Positions 53,318-62,073 are shown, counted from the stretch's first letter. The stretch is DNA of 64,000 nucleotides from Sporolactobacillus sp. THM7-7 (GCF_004153225.1 NZ_SEMB01000006.1:1-64000); one strand, 5' to 3'. Program-made: numbers and translations. Notes: a model not told the origin generated them from the letters alone.

Positions 53318-53352
53318 AAAAAGGTGCCGAAACATCGTTCGGACACCTTTTT
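53318..53352 (-). terminator. Terminator after yuzB
   Basis: AAAAAGGTGCCGAA at 53318-53331 pairs with TTCGGACACCTTTTT at 53338-53352, with one bulged A. Confidence 0.82.
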
Positions 53353-53356
53353 TCAA

Positions 53357-53593
53357 TCAGAACATCGGATTTTCTTCCAAATATTTGTAAATATTGTTGA
53401 CCAGCTCGTCTGGCGTGCCGCCCGTCACACGTTCCCCGTTAACCAGGGCGTAGAGATGTTCAGCGCAGAATCCGCAGTGACTCATACATGGATAATCGAT
53501 TACATCGAGATTTGGATCCTTTTCAAGACGCTCAAACGCTTCCTGGGAGCCGCTGGCCAGATTGCTTATACAAAATTCGATGATCGGATTCAT
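53357..53593 (-). CDS. yuzB: YuzB-family protein (DUF1450)
   Basis: A 78-residue cytosolic protein. It starts [19 protein letters not shown] and has the conserved cysteine string [12 protein letters not shown] near residues 35-44. It ends [10 protein letters not shown], almost the textbook YuzB sequence. The family may be a small ferredoxin-like or Fe-S-related protein; no activity is proven. It lies between the cysteine-pair protein and yuzD on the same strand, next to Fe-S genes, which supports a role there by association only. It ends at a terminator. Confidence 0.92.
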   Translation of the reverse strand: MNPIIEFCISNLASGSQEAFERLEKDPNLDVIDYPCMSHCGFCAEHLYALVNGERVTGGTPDELVNNIYKYLEENPMF

Positions 53594-53640
53594 TTTCCCG
53601 GTTCACCTCATCCTTATCATAGCGTGGGCGAAAAGCGAAG

Positions 53641-53976
53641 TCAACCGGAGCGCTCGTCTGAACGCACGGCTTGAAAACCGTGCTGTTCTAAAAATTGAAA
53701 GATCGGCTTAAGCGTCACCACTCCCTCGCCCAGCACGCGCCCTCCCGCCACAACAAGCGGGTAAAAAAATTCATTGGCGGCGACTTTTGTACAATAGAGC
53801 CGATCTTCTTCGGTCTTCGGTTCATAAATATCCACATAACGAACCGTCACGCCATCCCCGTATTTTCGCCCGATCGCCGCGCTCAGCCACTCAGCCGTCG
53901 CCCGTGCAGGCGGTGCCTGAACGCAGCTTGAGCAGACAGACTCGGCTCCGTAAACGGTCAGTTTCAACTCACTCAC
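53641..53976 (-). CDS. yuzD: YuzD-family protein (DUF1462)
   Basis: A 111-residue thioredoxin-like-fold protein of the DUF1462 family. The CSSC pair lies near 15-18 (AESVCSSCVQAPPA), followed by VRYVDIYEPKTEEDR and FFYPLVVAGGRVLGEG. The start is either the GTG used or a TTG three codons later, which has GGGGTGAG at a better distance. It is divergent from yutI as in B. subtilis, with repeat copy F in the space between. The biochemical role is unknown. Confidence 0.9.
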   Translation of the reverse strand: MSELKLTVYGAESVCSSCVQAPPARATAEWLSAAIGRKYGDGVTVRYVDIYEPKTEEDRLYCTKVAANEFFYPLVVAGGRVLGEGVVTLKPIFQFLEQHGFQAVRSDERSG

Positions 53977-53989
53977 CCCGTATCATTTT

Positions 53990-54060
53990 CTATTCGAAAA
54001 GTTCAAGAAAGCGCAAAAGCAAGCGGACGCAGAAGTCCTTTTCCCCAGACTTTTCAAACA
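53990..54060. repeat. Dispersed intergenic repeat, family 1 copy F (inverted)
   Basis: CTATTCGAAAAG to CTTTTCAAACA, 70 bp. The asymmetric core (AAGCAAGCGGACGCAGAAGTCC, then CCCCAGAC) runs opposite to copies A-E, so this copy is in the other orientation. It lies 14 bp from yuzD and 216 bp from yutI. Confidence 0.65.
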
Positions 54061-54276
54061 TCCGCTATTATTTTCTATTTTTTATCGTATCATATCCCGC
54101 TTTTTCCGTCATGAACGGCACACGAAGCCTGGGAACGTTTTACTATGGCCCGAAGCTAGAAGCTTGGGTACGGCCGAATCCAGTTGTCTCTACCTGTCTC
54201 CGGGATTCAAAATAGATTTTTTCCCGTAAAAAAGATATAATGAATCCAAGGAGCAACAGGAAAGGAGTGATGGTTG

Positions 54277-54498
54277 ATGTACGAACAGGTTGAAGAAGTC
54301 CTTGAAAAGCTTCGTCCTTTTTTGCTGCGTGACGGCGGGGATGTAGAATTACTCGATGTTGAAGACGGGATTGTCCGCGTCCGGCTGATGGGCGCATGCG
54401 GCAATTGCCCAAGTTCGACGATTACACTGAAAGCCGGTATTGAACGTGCGTTAGTCGAAAATGTTCCAGGTGTCAAAGAACTGGAACAAGTTTTTTAA
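54277..54498 (+). CDS. yutI: NifU-like C-terminal domain Fe-S protein (YutI)
   Basis: A 73-residue protein made only of the NifU C-terminal domain. [20 protein letters not shown] is followed by the cluster-binding CGNCPSS near residue 39 and [11 protein letters not shown]. It carries or transfers a Fe-S cluster between the Suf scaffold and apoproteins. I chose the ATG at 54277, which aligns with the family start; a TTG one codon earlier is possible, both behind AAAGGAGTG. It is single-gene with a terminator. Confidence 0.95.
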   Translation: MYEQVEEVLEKLRPFLLRDGGDVELLDVEDGIVRVRLMGACGNCPSSTITLKAGIERALVENVPGVKELEQVF

Positions 54499-54510
54499 CA
54501 CTAAGAAATA

Positions 54511-54536
54511 AAACCGCCATCCGCAGGCGGTTTTTT
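54511..54536 (+). terminator. Terminator after yutI
   Basis: AAACCGCC at 54511-54518 pairs with GGCGGTTT at 54526-54533, followed by TTTCTT. Confidence 0.85.
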
Positions 54537-54578
54537 CTTGGCATAGGCTGAAGATTTATGATGTCGACAGACGGACGC

Positions 54579-55631
54579 TTATCGGATCAGCCATTTCGGT
54601 GTTTTAATCCGCCTGGCATATTTCTCCCCTAAAAATCTCAGCATCACTTCACTGTCTGCCGTTTTTTCTATATTCATCCGCAGCGTCTCTTCCAAGAAGC
54701 GCGGATTCTCCCCCGCGCCTCCGGAAAAATACCGGGCGCAGCACTCGGCAAACGAGAGCGGAAAGAGCAAACGCCCGAAAAGGCCCGCTGCCACACTATC
54801 GGTTATCGGAAATACACGGTCGTAATCCTCGAGAAATTGGTCCGCGGCCGCAGCGGCGTCCCCACCTTTTTGCCAGGTCAGAATTCGCAGCCAATCGGCC
54901 AGATCCCGCGAGCGGTCGTCGACCACCCAAAGCGCCGGGTTCTCCGGGGAAGGTAAGCCGGTCGCCGGAAAACGGTAATGGCAGAGCACCGCCTCTTCGC
55001 GATTTGGAAAATCGATGGACCGATCAACCATGTATTGAATACCGTTTTCCGCGCATCCGGAAAAATAAGGAAAATATGCGCAAAAGTTCTCTTCAAAAGG
55101 CGACAGACCGTCTTTTTCACGCAGCTCAAGGTAGCGCTTCTCAAGGCGATCCATCCAGACGGCCCAATCGGACGTTTGCCGGAAAAAAGGCGACTCCGGG
55201 AAAAGACGGATATCGACTCCCGATGTCCATCGATGAAAATGGGCGAGTGCTACCCCGATCGGTGATTTCCGTTCGATAGCCTGTCGAGCGGGACAGGCGG
55301 CCAGTACAGACGGCGTTCCGTTCAGATCGGTCGTCCAGCTTCCCGCTTGGTTTCTCAGTATCCGACACACCGAGACACCCTTTCTTAGGATCAGATCGTC
55401 CGCAATCCGGGCCAAAGCATCAAGATTCTGATGGTAAAAGCGATCAAGAGGCAGAAAAAACAGCCGGACATGGTTGGGTCGCTGAGTCTCCAGCGTCTCC
55501 AATTGATATTTTCTATCGACAAACCTGTTCCCATCCGCCTGATCCACACTGACCCTCTCCCCCGCTTTTTTCAGCCATTTTATGCGAGTTGGGAACAATC
55601 CATGACCATTAAGGAAGCCGGGAAAATCCAT
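54579..55631 (-). CDS. yutH: Spore coat-associated protein YutH (CotS-like)
   Basis: A 350-residue protein of the CotS/YutH kinase-like group found in spore coats. Visible landmarks are VRLFFLPLDRFYHQNLDALARIADDLILRKG near the N terminus, IGVALAHFHRWTSG near 130 and VVDDRSRDLADWLRILTW near 245. The kinase catalytic motifs are weak, as in the family. It lies six bases after yutF on the same strand. The start codon has only a poor site (AACGAGAA), so translation may depend on coupling to yutF. Assembly in the coat is family knowledge, not shown here. Confidence 0.88.
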   Translation of the reverse strand: MDFPGFLNGHGLFPTRIKWLKKAGERVSVDQADGNRFVDRKYQLETLETQRPNHVRLFFLPLDRFYHQNLDALARIADDLILRKGVSVCRILRNQAGSWTTDLNGTPSVLAACPARQAIERKSPIGVALAHFHRWTSGVDIRLFPESPFFRQTSDWAVWMDRLEKRYLELREKDGLSPFEENFCAYFPYFSGCAENGIQYMVDRSIDFPNREEAVLCHYRFPATGLPSPENPALWVVDDRSRDLADWLRILTWQKGGDAAAAADQFLEDYDRVFPITDSVAAGLFGRLLFPLSFAECCARYFSGGAGENPRFLEETLRMNIEKTADSEVMLRFLGEKYARRIKTPKWLIR

Positions 55632-55637
55632 TTCTCG

Positions 55638-56405
55638 TTAAAACGGCCACTCATCTAATGAATGAAGCGTATAGGTCGGCTGGATCTTCTTCGCCCGCAA
55701 AGCCTCTTCCGACGTGACGCCGGTCAGAACGAGCAATGTGTCGAGTCCCGCATGGATGCCGGCCATAATGTCGGTATCGTAATTATCTCCGATCAACAGC
55801 GTTCTCTCTTTTGACGTGCCTAGTTTTTCCAGCGCCTGTTCGATCATAATCGGGCCGGGCTTCCCGATGAATACCGGATTAACCCCGGTCGAGACGCTGA
55901 TTACCGAAGTCAATGATCCGTTTCCCGGAAGAAGGCCACGTTCGGTCGGAAGCGCAACATCCGGGTTTGTCGAGACGAAGGATGCCCCCGCCCGGATGGC
56001 CAGGCAGGCCGTGGCATATTTTTCATAACTAATCTTGCGGTCCATACCGAATGCAACAAAATCGGGGCATGTCTCTGCGTAATCCAGATTTTCTGCCTCC
56101 ATCGCCTGCCTCAGACCTTCTTCTCCTATATAATAAACCGATGCGTCTTCTTTCTGAGTCTTTATGTATCGGGCGGTCGCCATACTTGTCGTCAATACGT
56201 CATCGGGAGTGCATGGAATGCCGAATCCCTGCAACTGGTCTGAGACGGTTTCTTTCGTTCGCGTCGAATTATTGGTCACGAATAGGAAGCGGAGCCCCTT
56301 CTGTTTCAGTTTTTTTAAAAAATCCACCGCTTCAGGAATTTTTTCCTTTCCGCGGTAGACAGTTCCATCCAGATCTAGTAAAAATCCGTCATAACTTTTT
56401 TTCAT
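55638..56405 (-). CDS. yutF: HAD-superfamily phosphatase, NagD/p-nitrophenyl phosphatase type (YutF)
   Basis: A 255-residue HAD subfamily IIA phosphatase. LLDLDGTVYRG at residues 8-18 carries the nucleophile Asp. FVTNNSTRTKE near 45 and KPGPIMIEQAL near 178 are motifs II and III, and LIGDNYDTDIMAG near 205 is motif IV. I chose the ATG seven bases after GGAGG; the frame is open 10 codons further. The physiological substrate is not known. It follows yutE with a 26-bp gap and precedes yutH by 6 bp, as in B. subtilis. Confidence 0.93.
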   Translation of the reverse strand: MKKSYDGFLLDLDGTVYRGKEKIPEAVDFLKKLKQKGLRFLFVTNNSTRTKETVSDQLQGFGIPCTPDDVLTTSMATARYIKTQKEDASVYYIGEEGLRQAMEAENLDYAETCPDFVAFGMDRKISYEKYATACLAIRAGASFVSTNPDVALPTERGLLPGNGSLTSVISVSTGVNPVFIGKPGPIMIEQALEKLGTSKERTLLIGDNYDTDIMAGIHAGLDTLLVLTGVTSEEALRAKKIQPTYTLHSLDEWPF

Positions 56406-56431
56406 GGATAAACCTCCAAACCTGCCTGTTT

Positions 56432-56884
56432 TCACCCGCGTGTTTTGTCATTGGGCATGAACGCCGATAGCGGACCCAGCTCAGTCTCCAGGTACTTCTG
56501 AACATGTTCAGAAAAGCGTTTCAGAGCATTCCAATGTTCGGCAATGGTCCGCTGCAGCGCTTTGTGATCGACATCCATATAATGCTGCACGAGCATCTTT
56601 CGAAAACGGATCACCTCTTTGATGGCCGCAGCATCCCTTTGCGGCAGTACCGATTCATCTTCCAAAATATCGATGATGTCTTCATACCCTCCTGGATCCC
56701 GCATAATAAAGCCATCGATCATTTGGTTGCCGACATCAATCACCGATTCGATCAGGTTTTGTGCGAGACGTTCCAACGCCAGCTGCTCGACGGCGCTCTC
56801 CCACTTCTCCCGGTTAAACGTATCAAGCAGACGATTCATGTAAACGAGCGTTTGGGCGATTTTTTGACGATCCACAAAATACAT
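56432..56884 (-). CDS. yutE: HepT-like DUF86 protein (YutE)
   Basis: A 150-residue all-helical protein of the DUF86/HepT family. ALERLAQNLIESVIDVGNQMIDGFIMRDPG is the conserved core. HepT RNases carry R-x4-H-x-Y; here the matching stretch is RKMLVQHYMDVD, with Gln where His would sit. No MNT-type nucleotidyltransferase partner is next to it. So it is probably the housekeeping YutE rather than a toxin. The ribosome site is GGAAGGGACAAAGC. It heads the yutE-yutF-yutH run. Confidence 0.88.
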   Translation of the reverse strand: MYFVDRQKIAQTLVYMNRLLDTFNREKWESAVEQLALERLAQNLIESVIDVGNQMIDGFIMRDPGGYEDIIDILEDESVLPQRDAAAIKEVIRFRKMLVQHYMDVDHKALQRTIAEHWNALKRFSEHVQKYLETELGPLSAFMPNDKTRG

Positions 56885-57056
56885 GCTTTGTCCCTTCCTT
56901 TAATCTGATGATCACAGCATTCACCAGGAGCGCTTCTTACAGACTTCCATCCTTTTACAGACTCCCCGGTTTATGAATAGAGCGCGTTCCGGATAAAATA
57001 ACGATAGCTTGACGAGACGAGCCGCAGGAAAATGGATCCAAAAGGAGGACCAAGTG

Positions 57057-57221
57057 GTGAAAAAGCCGCACAGAACAGACGCAATCGATCTGAAAAACGG
57101 GGAACTCGGAGCGAAAAGCACGGCACCGGAAGAATTGCCGGATGGGGCCTACGGGTCTCCAAAAGCTCCGGGTCAGGCGGTTTCGCCGAACGACAGCAAG
57201 TCCGAGTTTAAAGAAAAATGA
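57057..57221 (+). CDS. Small hydrophilic protein of unknown function
   Basis: I do not recognise this 54-residue frame. It starts GTG nine bases after a strong AAAGGAGG. It is rich in Lys, Ala, Pro, Gly and Ser (DAIDLKNGELGAKSTAPEELPDG), so it is probably disordered. No cysteine or membrane segment is present. It lies divergent from yutE and convergent with yutD. The ribosome site argues for a real gene; a leftover frame is possible. Similar short Pro/Gly-rich proteins are sometimes spore proteins, but nothing here proves it. Confidence 0.5.
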   Translation: MKKPHRTDAIDLKNGELGAKSTAPEELPDGAYGSPKAPGQAVSPNDSKSEFKEK

Positions 57222-57273
57222 GACGAATCCAGACCGCAAGACGCAGATTGCGCTTAACAATCGGCCCGAAGCG

Positions 57274-57576
57274 TCAAAAGTGTCTGCTTTTTCCTTTTAT
57301 TTTCTTCAGGACAAAATAAGCACAGCCGAAGCTGCAGTATTCCATTAAGTAATCGGCCAGCGTGCTGATCTTCGTATCGAAAGTGGATTTATGATTGCTG
57401 TCTTCATAAAAGCCGCGCAGACGAAGCTGTTCGTATCCCCAGTCGCCGACGATATAATCGAATTTGTTTAAAATTTCACTGTATCTTTTGAGAAACGCCT
57501 CTTCATTCCAGCCGTTGCGAACATTTTCAATTACTTCGTAATGGCGGTGATTTACGGCAACGATTATCTTGGACAC
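57274..57576 (-). CDS. yutD: YutD-family protein (DUF1027)
   Basis: A 100-residue cytosolic protein. It has the YutD hallmark KFDYIVGDWGYEQLRLRGFYEDSNHKSTFDTKISTLADYLMEYCSFGCAYFVL, near complete. The start is GTG seven bases after AAAAGGAGG. It is conserved across Bacillales and lactobacilli without a known activity. A minus-strand TGTTATAAT extended -10 lies 110 bp upstream. It faces the lytH gene divergently, as part of the conserved yut-yun block. Confidence 0.92.
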   Translation of the reverse strand: MSKIIVAVNHRHYEVIENVRNGWNEEAFLKRYSEILNKFDYIVGDWGYEQLRLRGFYEDSNHKSTFDTKISTLADYLMEYCSFGCAYFVLKKIKGKSRHF

Positions 57577-57685
57577 GGAATATCCTCCTTTTCTTAAAAA
57601 AGGTCACACCGGCAGGATTGTACCGTCGGCGCCCGTTGCTTTCGAATTACCTTTTTCTTCCTGTGCCTGTCCGCAAACTAAGTTT

Positions 57686-57715
57686 ATTATAACAGATTAA
57701 GCAGGCACACGGTAA
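57686..57715 (-). promoter_or_regulatory. Candidate yutD promoter
   Basis: The minus strand reads TTACCG, an 18-bp spacer and TG-T-TATAAT, a perfect -10 with extended TGn. Confidence 0.5.
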
Positions 57716-57777
57716 ACCTTCTCTTTTCGGAACTCCCTGATTCACTATTTATCAACACAGAAAGGATCGTCCGATTC

Positions 57778-58782
57778 ATGTTTCACTTTTCACGTATTTT
57801 AAACTGTCTTATCCTCTGTTTTCTTCTTTCAGTCGAACTCGTTTCGGGAAAAGAAGTCTCAAAGGAAGACCTGGCGAAAGAACGAAAATCACTGTATCTG
57901 AAAACATCCGCCCTGACCGGTGTCCCGTGGACCATTATCGCCGGGTGCGATCAGTACGAACGGAATATCGCGTCTTTTAAAAATGCTTACCCTGCGGCCG
58001 GAAAAGACGAAGTGCTCATTAGTCTGAACTTCAGCAAAAAAGAATGGACCGGGCCGCTGAACCCAGACAAAAACGACGACAATCCGAAAACGATTGCCTT
58101 ATTCGGGGGCGTCGGCAAGGACGGAAACGGCGACGGCAAAGCCCGGCTGTCCGATCCCGAGGACCGGCTGTTCACGTTTTCGGAAAGATTGACCTCTGAG
58201 GGACCCGGACCACAAAACTACCGGGTTGCCATCTGGAATATCTATCGACGAGGAAAGGCCGTTGAAATGATCGATGGATACGCGCGTCTGTTCAAGGCGT
58301 TCAACACAACGAATCTGACCGAGCACGCTTTCCCCCTTCTGATCCGATCGGGTTATGACTATAATTCGACATGGGGTGCAAGGCGCGGATGGGGCGGGCT
58401 GCGTATCCATGAAGGAACAGATCTTTTTGCCCATTACGGTACGCCGGTGCGGGCGACTTCATATGGCATCGTTGAAATGATCGGCTGGAACAAGTACGGC
58501 GGCTGGCGCCTCGGCATCCGGGATATCCAGGGCAATTACCACTATTACGCCCATTTAAACGGCTATGCCCCCCATCTTCGCAAAGGTTCGATCACACAGC
58601 CGGGGCAGGAAATCGGATATGTTGGGAGCTCGGGTTACGGGCCGAAAGGGACTCAAGGCAAATTTCCGCCTCACCTTCATTACGGTATCTATCGGGATAA
58701 TGGGCGATCGGAATTTTCGTTTGATCCTTATCCTTATTTACGGGCATGGGAAGCTCAAGACAGAAAAAAAGGCCGTAAGTAA
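57778..58782 (+). CDS. lytH: M23-family cell-wall endopeptidase, sporulation LytH type
   Basis: A secreted LytM-type zinc peptidase. In B. subtilis LytH cuts L-Ala-D-Glu bonds to trim the spore cortex. The 334-residue protein has a signal peptide (residues 1-24). The zinc motif HEGTDLFAHYGTPVRA near 215 and HLHYGIY near 300 supply the His-Asp-His ligands. The N-terminal domain carries conserved Cys and Tyr in AGCDQYERNIASFKN. It is monocistronic in the yutD-yunB space. A SigK promoter is expected from the family but was not identified with confidence. GAAAGGATCGTCCGATTC precedes the ATG. Confidence 0.93.
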   Translation: MFHFSRILNCLILCFLLSVELVSGKEVSKEDLAKERKSLYLKTSALTGVPWTIIAGCDQYERNIASFKNAYPAAGKDEVLISLNFSKKEWTGPLNPDKNDDNPKTIALFGGVGKDGNGDGKARLSDPEDRLFTFSERLTSEGPGPQNYRVAIWNIYRRGKAVEMIDGYARLFKAFNTTNLTEHAFPLLIRSGYDYNSTWGARRGWGGLRIHEGTDLFAHYGTPVRATSYGIVEMIGWNKYGGWRLGIRDIQGNYHYYAHLNGYAPHLRKGSITQPGQEIGYVGSSGYGPKGTQGKFPPHLHYGIYRDNGRSEFSFDPYPYLRAWEAQDRKKGRK

Positions 58783-58836
58783 GGCCGGGTAGAGAAATAT
58801 GGCGAAGCGGGTGCCGGCTCCGACAAGTCTGCCTGA

Positions 58837-59658
58837 TCATTTTTCATTTTTCTTATCTGATTTCGGCGCTTTTTCGATCGGAAGCGCTGGAGACAACCCG
58901 CTGCCTTCGCCTTGATGATAATAATACGGAACATCGGATTTGAATCCGATCGAGTCAATCGGAATATGCTGCTTAATCGCTTCGGTTTTAATGGCAAACG
59001 GGACGATGACATCCACCTTTACGGTGACGTACAAATATAAATGAATCACCACATTATTAATGCCGACGTTTTTCTCAACGAGACGAAAATCGGTTTTAAC
59101 ATTACTGACAATTTCCATGTCGACCGGAACGCGCGGCCCGTAATTACTGAGCAGCGCATTATCCAGTACCTGTCCGAGCGGAATATCGGCGATAATCCCT
59201 TCGCCCTTCCCCGCCTTATGATACTCGAGATCTTTAGAAGGACCGTTCGTCAAAGAAATCTGCCCTTTTTCTGCCATTCTGAGAAACCATAGAATCCGGT
59301 TGGAAATACTGCCTTTGACGCGGCTCGCTTCTTCGGAATTCAGTTCGTAAGCCGTTAATTCATTTTGTTCATTTCGATAGGTTTCAATCAGTTTGTTTGC
59401 ATCGATCAGCGGAAGCTCATTTGGATCATTGTCTTTATGAATATTAACGAGGGCACTTTCCCCGATTCCATAATTAATGGCATAATTGCCGATCTGTTCC
59501 GCCTGGGTCAGGGCAATACTCATGACCGCGGGCTTCATTTTTTCATTGACCATCCAGGTTCCCCATGCGGTCAATATCGAAAAAATAATCAAGGAGATAA
59601 GCAGAACTTTTCGTAACGATGCCGTGCGCCGTCGATAGCGTCTGCTTGGTTTAAACAT
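58837..59658 (-). CDS. yunB: Sporulation protein YunB
   Basis: A 273-residue protein with one N-terminal membrane helix (about 18-40). A soluble domain follows, beginning KMKPAVMSIALTQAEQIGNYAINYGI, which is the YunB signature. GEGIIADIPLGQVLDNALLSNYGPRVPVDMEI and NNVVIHLYLYVTVKVDVIVPF are conserved blocks. The C-terminal tail is charged. In B. subtilis it is made in the mother cell under SigE and is needed for full spore formation. It lies convergent to lytH and follows yunC on the minus strand, with repeat copy G between. Confidence 0.92.
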   Translation of the reverse strand: MFKPSRRYRRRTASLRKVLLISLIIFSILTAWGTWMVNEKMKPAVMSIALTQAEQIGNYAINYGIGESALVNIHKDNDPNELPLIDANKLIETYRNEQNELTAYELNSEEASRVKGSISNRILWFLRMAEKGQISLTNGPSKDLEYHKAGKGEGIIADIPLGQVLDNALLSNYGPRVPVDMEIVSNVKTDFRLVEKNVGINNVVIHLYLYVTVKVDVIVPFAIKTEAIKQHIPIDSIGFKSDVPYYYHQGEGSGLSPALPIEKAPKSDKKNEK

Positions 59659-59728
59659 GAAACACCCCCCTTTACCTCATCTATATGCTGAGTGTAAAGG
59701 GGTTAAAAGTCTTTTTTTACGGATCGAA

Positions 59729-59790
59729 TGTTCGAAAAGTCCGGAAAAAGGCGACATTTTGCTGCTGAAAGCCCATCCGTACGTCCGGAA
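59729..59790. repeat. Dispersed intergenic repeat, family 1 copy G (one end)
   Basis: TGTTCGAAAAGTCCGGAAAAA is an intact family end. No matching far end was found before yunC, so this is a half copy or has a diverged partner. It lies 71 bp before the yunB start. Confidence 0.55.
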
Positions 59791-59872
59791 AAAGGCGGGA
59801 TCAGCTGAAAGGCCGTCCGTGCTGGACACGCAATCCGGTACGGACGGCTGAACTGGGATCGCAAACTCGGAG

Positions 59873-60175
59873 TCACACCATTTTTAAGAGCGCTTCCCTC
59901 CCGGACATTCCCTCCCGAATGCCGTACTGTTCCGCAGTCAGTGTTACTTCCGCAAGCGGGGCGTCTAACAATTCCTTCAAAGTCCGAACGCCGACCGCTT
60001 TTCCCGCTACGATCCCACGGTCAGAGAGCTTCTCATTAAGTAGGCGGACATCGAGCGCCCCGCACATAATATAGCCTTTGCTGCTCGCGACCACAATTAG
60101 CGTCGTTTTCGGCAGCTTTACGGTGATGCCGGTAAACGTGGTTCCATCGATCACAATCGGTTCAAGATTTACCAA
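59873..60175 (-). CDS. yunC: YunC-family protein (DUF1805)
   Basis: A 100-residue protein. VVASSKGYIMCGALDVRLLNEKLSDRGIVAGKAVGVRTLKELLDAPL matches the DUF1805 core, a fold with no known activity. The start is TTG eight bases after AAGGGGGG. It follows yunD (104 bp) on the minus strand and precedes yunB, the B. subtilis order. It has no membrane or signal region. Confidence 0.9.
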   Translation of the reverse strand: MVNLEPIVIDGTTFTGITVKLPKTTLIVVASSKGYIMCGALDVRLLNEKLSDRGIVAGKAVGVRTLKELLDAPLAEVTLTAEQYGIREGMSGREALLKMV

Positions 60176-60279
60176 AGCGGTTACCCCCCTTCCTGCTTTA
60201 TTCTATGGGGAAAACGCAAAGGAAGTGACAACCGCCCGAATTGATTTATCTCGCGTTTCCGTACTAAACACTAAAAACC

Positions 60280-61656
60280 TTAGCGGATCTGAGTCAGACG
60301 CCAAGCTAAAAGATCCCGCAGCGTTTCCGGAAGGAAGAACTGCTGCTTTGCCTTGACCACCGGCAGCAGAAAGGTCCCGAAAGTGAAAACGTCAATGGTC
60401 CCGACACTGTACTCTTTTTCAAGCCGTATCGGCCGGCCGTTCACGCGGACATCCTCGGCCTGCGGAGTCCCGTCTTTCTTGATGTTTTGGTAAGTCAAGT
60501 GGCTGAATATCAGTTTTCCTAGCATCTTTCCCCGAAATCCGAACCCTTTGAGTGCATATGTCTGAAAAGCTTCGTCCAGTCCGGTATTCACCATCTGAAC
60601 AATTTCCCGGCCGGTCACGGAGACTTTGCACGGATTGATCGGGTGCGGGCAGATGCGATGAATGTCGTACCGTGTCACCGGGCCGGCATGAAGCCCTTCA
60701 AGGATCACCCCGGCATTTACCATCCCAATTTCCGCGTGGCACCATTTTCTAAGTGCGTCAGCCATTAAACGGGTCGCTTCCGTTTCCTGAAACCAGCTGA
60801 CCGGCATCTCATGATCCAGCACGGCAATTCTATGCTGCATGTGCGCGATGCCTTCTTTTTTTAAACAGCAGACTTCCTGCCCCGCGGATTCATCCGGCGG
60901 CGTCGTCAGTGGGATAAGCTCCGCTGTTTTATGGACGACTCGCCTCTGTTCCTCATCGTAGTCAAGAACTGCGCGACCCGCGTACCTGCAGAATTTTCCA
61001 GCCTGCACAATCAATGTCTTCCCGATAACGAGACCATGCTTAAGAACATGATGGGTGTGGGCACCAAGAATCAAATCAATACCGTTCACCTCCCTCGCCA
61101 CCCGTTCGTCAAAAGGAAGCCCGACGTGGGACAGCAGTACGATGATATCCGTTTCAGGTTTTATTTTTTCAACGATTGTACTTAGCTCTGTAAAGGGATC
61201 CCGAATGTCCCAGTCCAGCTGGCGATAAAATTTATCGAACGCCGCTGTCAGACCGACAAGACCGACTCTGACCCCGTTCATATTATGGATCACGTACGGT
61301 CGGCACCAATCCGGCCGTTTTCCGTTTGTATCATACAAGTTGGCCAGAACAACGGTAAACCGACGATGGCTGTAGACAGCATTGAGGATATTCTTAGTAA
61401 ACGTAATCCCCTCATTATTGCCGATCGTCACAAAGTCGTAACCGGCATCGTTAAGCAATTTTACGTTTCCCTCGCCAAGCAGTCCTTCTGTCAGAGGATT
61501 GGCACGATCCATATGATCCCCGAGATCAAGAGTCAGATACGGCTGGCCTTCAGCCCGCAAACCGCGCCGCTCACGATTCAGAAAGGTGACGAGATTGGCC
61601 CAATGGTCAAAGTGACTGTGAATGTCGTTCGTATGAAAAAAATGGAGTGAGATCAC
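60280..61656 (-). CDS. yunD: Metallophosphoesterase/5'-nucleotidase-like protein (YunD)
   Basis: A 458-residue protein with an N-terminal metallophosphatase domain and C-terminal 5'-nucleotidase domain. FHTNDIHSHFDHW near 8, LDLGDHMDRANP near 45, TIGNNEG near 79, SHVGL near 177 and GAHTHHV near 199 are the metal-binding motifs. The third has Asn in place of the usual His. No signal peptide is seen, unlike secreted nucleotidases, so it is probably cytosolic. The start is GTG behind GGAGGGG. YunD is proposed to act on nucleotides or related phosphates; the substrate is unknown. Confidence 0.92.
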   Translation of the reverse strand: MISLHFFHTNDIHSHFDHWANLVTFLNRERRGLRAEGQPYLTLDLGDHMDRANPLTEGLLGEGNVKLLNDAGYDFVTIGNNEGITFTKNILNAVYSHRRFTVVLANLYDTNGKRPDWCRPYVIHNMNGVRVGLVGLTAAFDKFYRQLDWDIRDPFTELSTIVEKIKPETDIIVLLSHVGLPFDERVAREVNGIDLILGAHTHHVLKHGLVIGKTLIVQAGKFCRYAGRAVLDYDEEQRRVVHKTAELIPLTTPPDESAGQEVCCLKKEGIAHMQHRIAVLDHEMPVSWFQETEATRLMADALRKWCHAEIGMVNAGVILEGLHAGPVTRYDIHRICPHPINPCKVSVTGREIVQMVNTGLDEAFQTYALKGFGFRGKMLGKLIFSHLTYQNIKKDGTPQAEDVRVNGRPIRLEKEYSVGTIDVFTFGTFLLPVVKAKQQFFLPETLRDLLAWRLTQIR

Positions 61657-62073
61657 CCCAACCCCTCCCGAATCAATAGCCTGAATTTCATTTCTTTATC
61701 CGTTAATATCCGTTAAGAAATGATAAAAATTCGATTTAAGTATCAGAAAAACCAAGGCTTAGCCGGCTCCAGAGTCTGGTTTGGCTAAGTGTTCTTCATG
61801 ATTCGCCCTGCCCGAACCAGTTCTGAACTTTGTGGTTTCTAAAAACTGGAAAACGGAATGCGACCGACTCTTTCGGATAAGTGATCCTGTCCTCCATACT
61901 ATTTCCTGACCAATCTTCACTTACCCGAGAAAAAAAGGGGCGTATTTCCGAGGCCCAATCCTTATTGTATCGCTTATCACAGGCACACTGTCAAGAGATG
62001 CAGAAACCCCCCCAACCCGGCGTAACGGATTGGGGGGGTTTCCTGTCGAAGCGGTGCGAATAAGATCGTGACG
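61657..62073. other. Intergenic region between sufB and yunD
   Basis: About 415 bp between the sufB stop and the yunD start, both on the minus strand. It contains the strong terminator below. The rest shows no gene, tRNA or repeat copy; no clear yunD promoter was identified. Confidence 0.4.
62003..62042 (-). terminator. Terminator after sufB
   Basis: GAAACCCCCCCAA at 62003-62015 pairs perfectly with TTGGGGGGGTTTC at 62030-62042. It lies 31 bp past the sufB stop and ends the suf operon. Confidence 0.85.

Noticed and set aside
56432-56884. HepT/MNT toxin-antitoxin system
   Set aside because: There is no MNT gene next to it, the catalytic His position is changed, and the gene lies in the conserved yut block.
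61814-61823. GAACCAGTTC as a LexA box
   Set aside because: The two halves are only two bases apart; LexA needs four. It is a chance palindrome.
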